From: Prevotella sp. UBA7594
GTDB lineage: Bacteria > Bacteroidota > Bacteroidia > Bacteroidales > Bacteroidaceae
Length of the DNA: 54,534 nt
Reading direction: 5' to 3'
NCBI GenBank assembly: GCA_002490315.1
Contig: DLKG01000008.1
Span: 1-54,534 of the forward strand
The notes under the pieces are model-generated. The model did not search any database and was not told where the DNA came from. It was given only the letters and a program-made list of their open reading frames with translations. Both the position numbers and the translations under genes were made by a program. Of this stretch, positions 44,511 to 53,489 are shown one piece after another. Numbering within the stretch: the first letter of the stretch is position 1; the number at the start of each line of letters is the position of its first letter.

Positions 44511-45896
44511 ATGTCTACACCCAATATCACCACCACCCCCAAACGCCCCATATACATCGAGGGCGTAGGCTGGCGCTACCCTATCGAGCACCGCATGACA
44601 CGCTGGCCTCATTGGAAAGACAGCCGCAAACCCGGCACCTATATGTTCACTCTTGGCATTAACGGTGGTCAGAAGGTGCTTGGCACTCTTGCCGGCAACA
44701 GTCGTGTTGTCTACAAGTGGATGAAGGATTATCCTGAAGAAGTAATGGCAGCCAGCAACGATGCTTTATATTATCGCCATGCATTGCTGGGCACGAGAGC
44801 TATGCCTTTTATTCAAATGGAGCATACTAAAACTACCCCATCCACCCTCTCCACCCCCAAAACCACCCTCTCCACCCTCTCCACCCCCTTGTGTGGCAGC
44901 GTTTCAACGCCTGCCACATCCCCGAAGCCTCGTACCCATTTCCCCATCGAGGCCCTCTCTCAGCAAGACGCCCCCCACATCGTCCTCAGTCCTTTAGGCG
45001 AAAGGGTTAAGTCATGTTTAGAGAACATGCCTCATGTCGTCCCCGAGATAGAATTAATATGTTATGCCATCATGCCCAATCATATTCATTTTATCGTGGC
45101 GGTAAGGAGCGAGATGCAACGCAGCATTAAGATGGTTGTCCGTTCCTTCATGGGCATTACATCCAACATCATGCACAAGATGATAAAGGAGGGGACTATA
45201 ATGTGGAGCAACGAGAATACTATATCGCAAAAGAAAAGCGACAACAACGATGCGCCTTTATGGAAGCCTGGCAGTTGCGTCGGCATTTGCCAATCTGAGC
45301 TGAAGCTCCACACCCGCATCGGCTATGTTCTTGAGAATCCTTTTTTCGGCATTCTTGAGAGCGAACGCCACGGCTTTATGGAACGCACGATGGGCCTCAC
45401 TATCGCCGGAAGAAAATACTGCGGCTACGGCAACATGCTCCTGCTGAAAGAACCTGACCGCATCCAAGTGTTTTGCCACAGAAAGCACCCTGTGACCAAT
45501 GAGCCATACCACTTGACGCAGGATTTCACAAAAGAAAGGCAATACTTCATTGAAGCTGCCGCCAATGGTGTTGTCATTGTCACACCAGGCATATCACCGG
45601 GCGAACAGGCCATCATGTGGGATGTATTGAAGAATGGTGGCAACGTCATTAACATACAGAAAGATGAGATACCGCTTAGCGACAAATGGCATCCCGACAA
45701 GGAGCGCCGTCTCTACTGTTCGCAAGGCAACATGCTGGTGCTGTCGGTCGCAGACCTGCCTCACCAAGCTTTCTACGACAGACGGGGAAACATCATCCCT
45801 ACTGACACGAAATATGCCAAGTTTCATTTGCTCAACTTCGTGGCTGAGGAGATTTGCCATGAAGGCATTGAGCATGAGGTGAGAATGGCTATATAA
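44511..45896 (+). CDS. REP-associated tyrosine transposase (RAYT, HUH/Y1) with DprA/LOG-like C-terminal region
   Basis: A 461-residue protein from the ATG at 44511. A GTG at 44469 is rejected because it would translate the upstream palindrome. An N-terminal strand (RKPGTYMFTLGINGGQKVLG) opens a Y1-transposase fold. The metal-binding HUH motif is in YAIMPNHIHFIVAV, and the candidate catalytic tyrosine is in RIGYVLENPFFGI. Between the first strand and the HUH motif is a low-complexity Ser/Thr/Pro stretch encoded by C-rich repeats and a palindrome. The last 150 residues (VVIVTPGISPGEQAIMWDVL, then KNGGNVINIQ and GNMLVLSVADL) resemble a DprA/LOG-type Rossmann fold, which could contact DNA or a nucleotide. 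It sits alone between two giant genes. The fold of the last part and its activity are inferred. Confidence 0.85.
   Translation: MSTPNITTTPKRPIYIEGVGWRYPIEHRMTRWPHWKDSRKPGTYMFTLGINGGQKVLGTLAGNSRVVYKWMKDYPEEVMAASNDALYYRHALLGTRAMPFIQMEHTKTTPSTLSTPKTTLSTLSTPLCGSVSTPATSPKPRTHFPIEALSQQDAPHIVLSPLGERVKSCLENMPHVVPEIELICYAIMPNHIHFIVAVRSEMQRSIKMVVRSFMGITSNIMHKMIKEGTIMWSNENTISQKKSDNNDAPLWKPGSCVGICQSELKLHTRIGYVLENPFFGILESERHGFMERTMGLTIAGRKYCGYGNMLLLKEPDRIQVFCHRKHPVTNEPYHLTQDFTKERQYFIEAAANGVVIVTPGISPGEQAIMWDVLKNGGNVINIQKDEIPLSDKWHPDKERRLYCSQGNMLVLSVADLPHQAFYDRRGNIIPTDTKYAKFHLLNFVAEEICHEGIEHEVRMAI
44842..44918 (+). repeat. C-rich repeats and REP-like palindrome inside the transposase gene
   Basis: CCACCCTCT-type units recur between 44842 and 44890. 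They are followed at 44892-44918 by a palindrome: arm TGTGGCAGCGT, loop TTCA, arm ACGCCTGCCACA, with one bulged base. The core GCGTTTCnACGCC matches the palindromes at 42693 and 44471. The layout, a C-rich repeat followed by a palindrome, mirrors the insertion in the giant gene. It encodes the Ser/Thr/Pro-rich spacer of the transposase. Confidence 0.75.
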
Positions 45897-45942
45897 GGAA
45901 GGAACTATTTAACACGATATAAAGAAACAAAACACTCGATAT

Positions 45943-48900
45943 ATGAAAACAACGACTAAGACAGTGGTGCAGAATATCCTCCACGCCATCATGATGCTCT
46001 TCATGATGGGATGGTGCGGTGCAGCATGGGCTGACGACAGCTCGTCTGCCACTACCGATATGGTGATATACCACACCGACTTTCAAGACTGGGACTACTC
46101 GTCGCCTGTCACTCCGGCTAAGAGTATCGTCAAGGAGACCGTCGACGGACAGGCTTTCACGCTCTCCCTGTACGATGTTCTTGTCGACCCTACAGGACAG
46201 AATTCGTCTAAATTCAGTGCTGATGTCATCGACTTGGGATATGCCAGAGCCGAGAAGGCTACTGAGGCTACCAAGGCTTACATCGAGACTTCTGTGCTGA
46301 AGAACGTCTCCACTATTGAGTTCGTTCAGGCTACTACTGGCGGTACCGGGAAGCGTGGATGGGGAGTGCAGGTAAAAGGGCCTAACGACACCGCATGGCG
46401 AAATGCCTACACTACTCCTATACAATCAGCGTCTGGTGAGTTGGTGCGGTTTAGCATCAACGAAGACAATGTGCAGTTGCGCTTCTATAATGTCTATCCT
46501 ACGGAGAATGCCTATATGATGAGCCTTACCATCAAAGGCAAGGTGACACCAGTGAGTCAGGCAAAGGTTTCATACTACGACACCGACGGCAAGACGCTTA
46601 TCGGCGAGCAGACGCTCACAAAAGCATCTGCTGACGACAGACTTTCGCTGACCTACCAGTATGGTGCCGACGCCGTGACCGTCGGCACGGGGATGGTGTT
46701 CCGTGGCTGGTACGACGGCACGGGCGATGCTGCCGCGAAGGTGGCAGAGGGCACTGAGATATTCAAGGACTGCCGCCTGTATGCCAAGGCTACTGCCAAG
46801 GAGGAGGCTCTGTCGGGCAATGAGTACACCTACGACTTCACCAAGAGCTACTGGTCGCCTGACGAGCACGACCTGATAAGCATCACCGACGGCAAGTATG
46901 TCAACCAGCACGGATGGCGTATAGAGCAGAACGGAACTATCAAGATCGACGTGGCGGAGGAAGCGCAAATCACGCTGACTGCCTGCAGCAAGGGCGGCGC
47001 GGGAACAGTCACCGACAGCGACGGAAACCAAGTGGCTTCGTTTGCCTACTCCAAGACCGACAACGAGGCTATCGTCATCTCTTATGATGGCGAGCAGCCC
47101 ACTACGCTCACCTTCACCATGTCCACCCCATCCTACATCCACAGCATCGATGTGCTCAACATCAATCCTATATATGTGTCGTTCAGCTTCCCCAACAAGA
47201 AGATTGAGGGAAAGGTGCCCGAGACGCTTCGTGGCGACAAGGACAACATGGTGACACTGCCTGGCAGCTATGGCTTCTACCGCAAGGGATGGACGTTCAC
47301 GGGCTGGACCGACGGCACAACACTTTACGAAGCAGGCAAGAGATATGCCTTCGACCACGACATCACTCTCACGCCTAAGATGTCGCAGAACACTGTCGAC
47401 ATCACCGACATCAACACGCCGGTCGATGTGGTGTGGCCCTTCGACCACACCAAGGCTCCGGCGCTCAATCTGAGCAACAGCACGGAGCCGTCGACAATCT
47501 ACACCAGCCGCGCCTCCGTGGAGGGTGAGCCTCACGATATGGACCTGCGGATAAACGCCACAAAGGGTATGCTCGTGAATACCGACAAGACGATGAACGA
47601 CCTTACCGACGGCACTGCCGGGGCGAAGGAGGCTGAGGGTGCGCAGGTGAGCGACGGACTGCGCTTCACTGTGCCTGCAGTGTTTGGCATGAAGGTGAAG
47701 ATTCATGCCTCCGACAAGAAGGACCAAAAGACATCCACTTCGTTCGGCGAGGGCGACAACTATGCGAAGATTGCGCTCAACAAGGCGGATAGCCTCTGCA
47801 CAAAGATGGAGGTGGCAGACAATGGCAAGACCATGCTACTCACCTACACAGGCGACGACACATCGCTGGAGCTGATTGTCGACAAAGCTGGCAACGCCCA
47901 GGATGCCACTTACGGATTCCTGAAGGACATCACCGTGACTTATCCCGTGCTGCCTAATGTGGTGGCAGAGAACGTGCTGGAGACGGTGGACAAGCAGAAC
48001 TTCCCGAACGAGAAGGCGGAGAATGCTGGCGATGTGGAGGTTGTTATCACTACTACTTATTCAAACACTGGCTCACGACTGAAGGTGGGCGATGTGGCTA
48101 CCGTAAATGCTGTGCCTGAATACGGCTACACCGTGAAGGGATTCAGGGTGAAGGGCAGCTCGACGTATCTGAGCATGAAGAGCTCGACGGATGCCACTAC
48201 CGGTGAAACTGTCGCGTCTGCCGACTACACGGTGACCGACGGCGTCACTACGATTGAAGTGGTGTTTGCTCATCTCGCGCTCCACAAGCTTACTGCCAAG
48301 ATTGCCAACACTGGCAAGGCTACAGTGTCTATGTCGCCGTCGTACGAGAATCTCACCAAGGATGTCTACGACAGCCAAGGCAACCTGACGCAACGCGAGG
48401 CTTGGTTCACTGCGGGAACCTCCGTGACTGCATTTGCCGAGCCTGGGGCTGGTTATATCGTAGCCTACTGGACGGAGGGCACAAGCGACGAGCAGAAGGC
48501 GACGGGCTCCAACAGCTATACCTTCAACATGGGAGAGACCGACAATAGCATCAGCCTTCATCTGAAGGATGGTGTCGAAGGCTCGGTTGTGTTCGACTCC
48601 TCCGTAGCCAATGTCAACGGAGAGACGCCTGCGTTCAATGGTGCCGGGAGTATGCCGATCGACGAAATCAGCAACGTGAAGTCGTTCACCATACCTACCA
48701 ACTACACCTTATATAAGAATGTTGACGACGACAACAATACGATAGCCGAAGGCTACACTCTGAAGTACTGGACCGACAGACAGGGCAACCGCTACGAGCT
48801 TGGCAACACCTACTCGTTTAGTGATGAGAATATGAGCCTTACTCTTACTCCTGTCTTCGAGAAAAACCCCACTACGGCAGAGAACCGCTTGAGCGATGCC

Positions 48901-51900
48901 GTTGTGCGCTACGACTTCGGAAGCAAAGCCCACTATTATGACGACCCTATAACAAAGACCCGGCGCAGAGTCTACGCGCAGACTGTGGACATCGGCAACA
49001 ACAGCAAGGTGTTCTGGACAACCAAATCCGAAGTGAAAGTGCTGCAGAACGGCCTGGTATCATCCCACTCGCGCGACGTGGCTTTGTGGTGCGACACCGG
49101 CAACCGTGGATACATACGCAACACCGATCTTGACGACTGGGGTTCGTTCGGTCCCGGCACCACTTTCTGGTGTCCTGCCGGCATGGGCACCAAGGTGTCT
49201 ATCCTCTCCTACTCCAAGATGTCGACTACGACCATCGACGGCGTTGTGCCGACGCTCGACCGAGCCCGCACCAACGAGGAACGCCTCAACGCCGGTGTGA
49301 GCACTCTCGAGGAAGAAGAGAACGGAGGAAAAAAGGGCAACATATACGTCTACTCCTATACCACCAACAACACGGCGACACGACTGCCCGTGGTCATTGG
49401 CGACGACTATTCCTACTATCAGTGGATGGAAGTAACCATCAAGGATGCCAACATGGTGAACCTTCATGTCGATGTGGACAACGACCAGCACGGTGCGGTG
49501 GGCGACATCTCGGCATCGTCCGACTATGGCATCACCGAACTGGAGGATGGCGGATATGCCATACAGAATGGCGACCGCGTGAAACTTCGCTTTGAGCGTT
49601 TCTTCGGCTATGAGCTCGACAAGATTACCAATAAGTTGTTAACTGATGCCGACGGCAATCCTGTCAACGTGCTTACGATGAAAGCCGACGGAAGTGTTGA
49701 TATGCTCGGCAGACATGACGAATCGCTCACCATCAACGTGAAGCCTAACGCCGACGGATCTTGGGGCACACCTTCGGGCGAGAACATGACCCGATTTGTG
49801 CTGAGAAAGATTGAGCCGAGCGACGAGGAGGCTGAGGCTGGACAGCGCACGGTGTATGAGCTGGAGTTTGACATCACCGACCACCGTACTCTCAACATCT
49901 GCTTCAAGGAGAAGCCTACATACTACATCACATACAACGCCGGCGAGTTTGCGTCGGGCGTTCCGCCTACTGCCCACTGGGTGGAGGTAGGCGAAGAATA
50001 TGTCATTCCGCAGAACACCGGCCTGTACTACGAAGGCAACACCCTCGACCACTGGGAGGACAACAACGGCAACGTCTATGCCATTGATTCCAAGCACAAG
50101 GCTGAAGCTGAAGACCTGCGACTGGTGCCTGTCTTCAAGCGCAACACGTTCAGCATCCTCGACATCACTGAGCCGCAGACTGTAGCTTGGAAGCTGAGCA
50201 CCAAGGATGGCGCCCAGGAGATGAACATCGAGAAGGTGCCGGGCATTCTTGTGGCGCAGCTCTACAAAGGAGAGGAAAAGATTGACCTGAAGATGGATCT
50301 CACGGGAACGCCTGACGGCGAGAAGATTGAGAACAAGTTCGACAACATGTCCAACAGTGAGTACATGCAGGTCAAGGCGAAGTCGATTATCGGATTCCCG
50401 TCGACACCTGGCTGTAAGGTGAAGGTGACTGCCACTGCCGACCCCAGCTCGCTCACTGTGGCAGACAAGAAGGCTGGCGCCGACGGCTACACTGTCGGCA
50501 AGAAACTCATCGAGGTGACATGTAGCGGAGACACTGCCGTGCAGAACGCCGTGTTCAGCGCTCCGCTCAGTCTCTACACTTTCGACGTGACCTACCAGCC
50601 GCAGAAGGACCTCAAGAAGCCTACCGTCAGCTCGCTCTCATGCGACGGCACTACCTACACGGCTGCCGAGATAAGCAGCATGATGGCTGCCGACGGTTGT
50701 GTCACGTTCAATGTGTCGCCCGCGACCGACAAGGGCGGCAACGAGGTGATACCCGACATTACTGGTACGGCTACGGAGAACGGTAAGGTGGCGACCACGA
50801 CCGAAGCTACCGTCTACACTCTGAAGACCGACGTGACGGTGAAGACTGCCACTGGATTCATCGTGGAGACCTATCCCATTGAGTTCAAGCTGAAAGAGCC
50901 TGCCGACAACCCGCAACTGGTGAGCATCACCGTGAACGCTACTACATTCACGGAGAAGACGACGGTGCTCAATGAGGTGGCACGAAGCGGCGTCATCAAG
51001 TTGGAGTTCAACCGCACGATGCAGGCGGCGACAATCCAGATAGGCGACAGCACCTACACCGCCGAATCGGGCAAGACGCTGTCCTTCAGATACTGGGACT
51101 TGCAGGCTGGCGCTACTGTTCCCATTACGGTCAATGCCAACAGCTTCGCCGACATCTACAACAAGCGCTTCGCCGACGAGCTGAGCCTCACACTGCATGT
51201 GACGGATGAGAAAGACAAGTACCACCATCACAACTTCGACTTCGTGGTGGGCATCGACGGTACTATCGACGACGCCGTCAAGGCTGCCAACAACAATACA
51301 AATGGTGCTCACCGCTACTATATATTCATTCCCGACGGCGAATATCAGCTGACGGGTAACGATCCTGTCAATATCAGAGTCAATGAAACGACTCTGACGA
51401 ACTTCAACAACGGCGTGACGAAAATCTCCAAGCCGAACATCTCCATCATTGGACAGAGCAAGGAGGGCACCACCATATACAACTTGCCTACATACGAGGG
51501 AAGCAGCTCAACAGCAACGATAAACATCGACAGGAACACTTCCGACTTCTATGCCCAGGATCTGACCATTGAGAACCGCTTCGACTACTGGGAGACGAGT
51601 GGCGGTGCCGGTCGCGCCGTGGCGTTCTTGGACCGCGGCAACCGTAGCATCCTGAAGAATGTGGCGCTCTTGAGCTGGCAGGACACCTACTATTCTAACA
51701 ACGCAAGAGACTTCCGCAGCTACTTGGAGAACTGCGACATTGCGGGCGTGGTCGACTTCATCTGCGGCGACGGCGACATATGGTTCGAGAAATGCAACAT
51801 ACTGCTTCGCGACCGCGGCGGCAACAACATCACTGCCCCGTCTACACAGGTGGAACAGAAATGGGGCTACGTGTTCGACAACTGCAACATAAAGACGGAG

Positions 51901-53169
51901 ATCGACAATCCGCAGTTGCTCAAGGAGAACGACTGGGCGCTCGGACGACCATGGAGTGGTTCGCCGGCTTGCACATGGCTGAACACGAGAATGTACACAC
52001 AGCCGAGAGCCGTGGGCTGGACGAAGATGGATGTCGACAGGGTGCTGCGATTCCATGAATTCAGGAGCATGGATGCCAACGGCGAGTTGCTCTCGCTCGG
52101 CCGACGCTCGCTGGCTGCCTCGTCGCCCGCTCCCGGCTCCGACGACTGCGTGCTCAGCGATGACGAAGCCAAGAAATACACGCTGCGCAATGTGACGGGC
52201 GGCGACGATGCCTTTGAGCCTAATGTGCAGTGCAGGCAGATAGACGCTGCCTCGGCTAACGAAGCCGACAAAGATGCGAACAGCATGACGTGGGACGACG
52301 GCATCGCCGTCGATGACGACAATATGTCGTGGAACTTGTTTGAACCGGCTCTGTGCTACTTCGTGTTCAAATACAATGAGAACACAGGCAAGTGGAACTA
52401 CATCACCAACACTACAGACAACAGCCTCAAACTGACGAGCTACGGCTCTGGCACCTACTGCGTGCGTGCTGCCAACCAGCACGGCGGACTCGGAGCGCCT
52501 ACTGCGAGCGTGAGGTATGCCATGCAGTCTCCCTACAAGCTTACCATCAAGCAGACGGGCGACCTCACGGTCGACGGTGTGCCCTACGGATGGAGCACCA
52601 TCTGCCTGCCGTTCAATGCCAGAGTGCCGGAGGGTGTAATTACATATGCTGCTACAGCCCACAACAGCGACGACCCTGACGAAAAGGTGACCGACTTCGA
52701 GATGACGCTCTCACCTGTGGAGTTTATCGACAGCAACAAGGGATACGTGGTGTACGGCCCTGCCGGCGACCACAACTTCAACCCCACATCCCGCTCTTGC
52801 GACAAGCCCACTATTCTTGAGGGCAACGCCACGAATGCTGCCATATCGGCAGAAAACGTCAGCTGCTACGTGCTTGCCAACAAGTCATGGGGACTGGGAT
52901 TCTACAAATATACGGGTTCCACTCTTGCCGCTTACCGCGCATGGCTACCCGACCATATGGTCGACGACATGCTCAACGAGATTCTGGTGTCTGGCACTCG
53001 CGGCATACGCCTTGTGATCGACAACGGCACTTCTGCCATCTCCGTCCCCACATGCGATGCCGACAATGCCGACAACGAGATGTACGACCTCTCGGGCAGA
53101 CGCATCAACACGCCCTCCCGTCAGAGCATATACATTGTCCGTGGCAAGGGCAAATACATAAATAAGTAA
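45943..53169 (+). CDS. Giant exported protein, 2408 aa, with InlB-like repeats and a C-terminal pectinesterase domain
   Basis: An exported multidomain protein. The signal peptide ends near AAWADD (about residue 31). Residues about 210-1400 alternate beta-sandwich modules with four InlB/Flg_new-like repeats, for example FYRKGWTFTGWTDGTTLYEA (near 450), EGYTLKYWTDRQGNRYELG (near 940) and EGNTLDHWEDNNGNVY (near 1375). Residues about 1760-2085 form a CE8 pectin methylesterase beta-helix. Its catalytic set is intact: the acid Asp1914 in WQDTYYS, the nucleophile Asp1938 in DFICG, and Arg2002 in LGRPW. After a CLPF-type module (GWSTICLPFNAR) the chain ends with YDLSGRRINTPSRQSIYIVR and a short basic tail, the usual Bacteroidota sorting-domain pattern. 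It probably removes methyl groups from pectin on or near the cell surface. Surface attachment is inferred from the C-terminus. Confidence 0.9.
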   Translation: MKTTTKTVVQNILHAIMMLFMMGWCGAAWADDSSSATTDMVIYHTDFQDWDYSSPVTPAKSIVKETVDGQAFTLSLYDVLVDPTGQNSSKFSADVIDLGYARAEKATEATKAYIETSVLKNVSTIEFVQATTGGTGKRGWGVQVKGPNDTAWRNAYTTPIQSASGELVRFSINEDNVQLRFYNVYPTENAYMMSLTIKGKVTPVSQAKVSYYDTDGKTLIGEQTLTKASADDRLSLTYQYGADAVTVGTGMVFRGWYDGTGDAAAKVAEGTEIFKDCRLYAKATAKEEALSGNEYTYDFTKSYWSPDEHDLISITDGKYVNQHGWRIEQNGTIKIDVAEEAQITLTACSKGGAGTVTDSDGNQVASFAYSKTDNEAIVISYDGEQPTTLTFTMSTPSYIHSIDVLNINPIYVSFSFPNKKIEGKVPETLRGDKDNMVTLPGSYGFYRKGWTFTGWTDGTTLYEAGKRYAFDHDITLTPKMSQNTVDITDINTPVDVVWPFDHTKAPALNLSNSTEPSTIYTSRASVEGEPHDMDLRINATKGMLVNTDKTMNDLTDGTAGAKEAEGAQVSDGLRFTVPAVFGMKVKIHASDKKDQKTSTSFGEGDNYAKIALNKADSLCTKMEVADNGKTMLLTYTGDDTSLELIVDKAGNAQDATYGFLKDITVTYPVLPNVVAENVLETVDKQNFPNEKAENAGDVEVVITTTYSNTGSRLKVGDVATVNAVPEYGYTVKGFRVKGSSTYLSMKSSTDATTGETVASADYTVTDGVTTIEVVFAHLALHKLTAKIANTGKATVSMSPSYENLTKDVYDSQGNLTQREAWFTAGTSVTAFAEPGAGYIVAYWTEGTSDEQKATGSNSYTFNMGETDNSISLHLKDGVEGSVVFDSSVANVNGETPAFNGAGSMPIDEISNVKSFTIPTNYTLYKNVDDDNNTIAEGYTLKYWTDRQGNRYELGNTYSFSDENMSLTLTPVFEKNPTTAENRLSDAVVRYDFGSKAHYYDDPITKTRRRVYAQTVDIGNNSKVFWTTKSEVKVLQNGLVSSHSRDVALWCDTGNRGYIRNTDLDDWGSFGPGTTFWCPAGMGTKVSILSYSKMSTTTIDGVVPTLDRARTNEERLNAGVSTLEEEENGGKKGNIYVYSYTTNNTATRLPVVIGDDYSYYQWMEVTIKDANMVNLHVDVDNDQHGAVGDISASSDYGITELEDGGYAIQNGDRVKLRFERFFGYELDKITNKLLTDADGNPVNVLTMKADGSVDMLGRHDESLTINVKPNADGSWGTPSGENMTRFVLRKIEPSDEEAEAGQRTVYELEFDITDHRTLNICFKEKPTYYITYNAGEFASGVPPTAHWVEVGEEYVIPQNTGLYYEGNTLDHWEDNNGNVYAIDSKHKAEAEDLRLVPVFKRNTFSILDITEPQTVAWKLSTKDGAQEMNIEKVPGILVAQLYKGEEKIDLKMDLTGTPDGEKIENKFDNMSNSEYMQVKAKSIIGFPSTPGCKVKVTATADPSSLTVADKKAGADGYTVGKKLIEVTCSGDTAVQNAVFSAPLSLYTFDVTYQPQKDLKKPTVSSLSCDGTTYTAAEISSMMAADGCVTFNVSPATDKGGNEVIPDITGTATENGKVATTTEATVYTLKTDVTVKTATGFIVETYPIEFKLKEPADNPQLVSITVNATTFTEKTTVLNEVARSGVIKLEFNRTMQAATIQIGDSTYTAESGKTLSFRYWDLQAGATVPITVNANSFADIYNKRFADELSLTLHVTDEKDKYHHHNFDFVVGIDGTIDDAVKAANNNTNGAHRYYIFIPDGEYQLTGNDPVNIRVNETTLTNFNNGVTKISKPNISIIGQSKEGTTIYNLPTYEGSSSTATINIDRNTSDFYAQDLTIENRFDYWETSGGAGRAVAFLDRGNRSILKNVALLSWQDTYYSNNARDFRSYLENCDIAGVVDFICGDGDIWFEKCNILLRDRGGNNITAPSTQVEQKWGYVFDNCNIKTEIDNPQLLKENDWALGRPWSGSPACTWLNTRMYTQPRAVGWTKMDVDRVLRFHEFRSMDANGELLSLGRRSLAASSPAPGSDDCVLSDDEAKKYTLRNVTGGDDAFEPNVQCRQIDAASANEADKDANSMTWDDGIAVDDDNMSWNLFEPALCYFVFKYNENTGKWNYITNTTDNSLKLTSYGSGTYCVRAANQHGGLGAPTASVRYAMQSPYKLTIKQTGDLTVDGVPYGWSTICLPFNARVPEGVITYAATAHNSDDPDEKVTDFEMTLSPVEFIDSNKGYVVYGPAGDHNFNPTSRSCDKPTILEGNATNAAISAENVSCYVLANKSWGLGFYKYTGSTLAAYRAWLPDHMVDDMLNEILVSGTRGIRLVIDNGTSAISVPTCDADNADNEMYDLSGRRINTPSRQSIYIVRGKGKYINK

Positions 53170-53179
53170 TTGAAGTTTC

Positions 53180-53196
53180 GCATGTCTTCGACATGC
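53180..53196 (+). terminator. Short hairpin after the giant esterase gene
   Basis: GCATGTC (53180-53186) pairs with GACATGC (53190-53196) across TTC, 10 bases after the stop. No T-run follows, so termination here is only possible. Confidence 0.4.
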
Positions 53197-53311
53197 TGTC
53201 AGTAAACAAGTAGACAAGGAGAATGGCCATGACGGTTTAAGCCTTGACAGAAGCTATAACAGGGAGAGGGGGTGCCCTCGCCCCCGATTTGTGGCATATG
53301 GCACCAACGCT

Positions 53312-53396
53312 CTTACCGCAGCATGGTAGTACAACTACCGTGGCACTCTTTCATCACTAAAGTGCCACGGTAGTTACATTACCATGCTAAGGTAAG
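53312..53396. repeat. 85-base interrupted palindrome
   Basis: Outer arms CTTACC/GGTAAG and AGCATGGTA/TACCATGCT enclose a perfect 15-bp inner stem, AACTACCGTGGCACT (53333-53347) with AGTGCCACGGTAGTT (53361-53375), around a 13-base loop. It lies between two convergent genes and could end transcription from both sides. Its two-tier layout resembles the 16902 and 24175 elements, but its sequence is unrelated to them. Confidence 0.75.
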
Positions 53397-53489
53397 AAAA
53401 CAGATACATTTCCCACTTCTCAAGGCGATAGCCGTCTTTCTGTTCTACCGACAGACGAAAAGAAGTGGTTTCTTCATATAATTTCGATA

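Larger units (their letters stand above)
53170..53489. other. 320-base intergenic region, no gene supported
   Basis: It separates the convergent giant esterase and ATPase genes. It contains a short terminator-like hairpin (53180-53196), a G/C-rich stretch around 53261-53276, and a large interrupted palindrome (53312-53396). No coding potential is seen. Confidence 0.6.
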
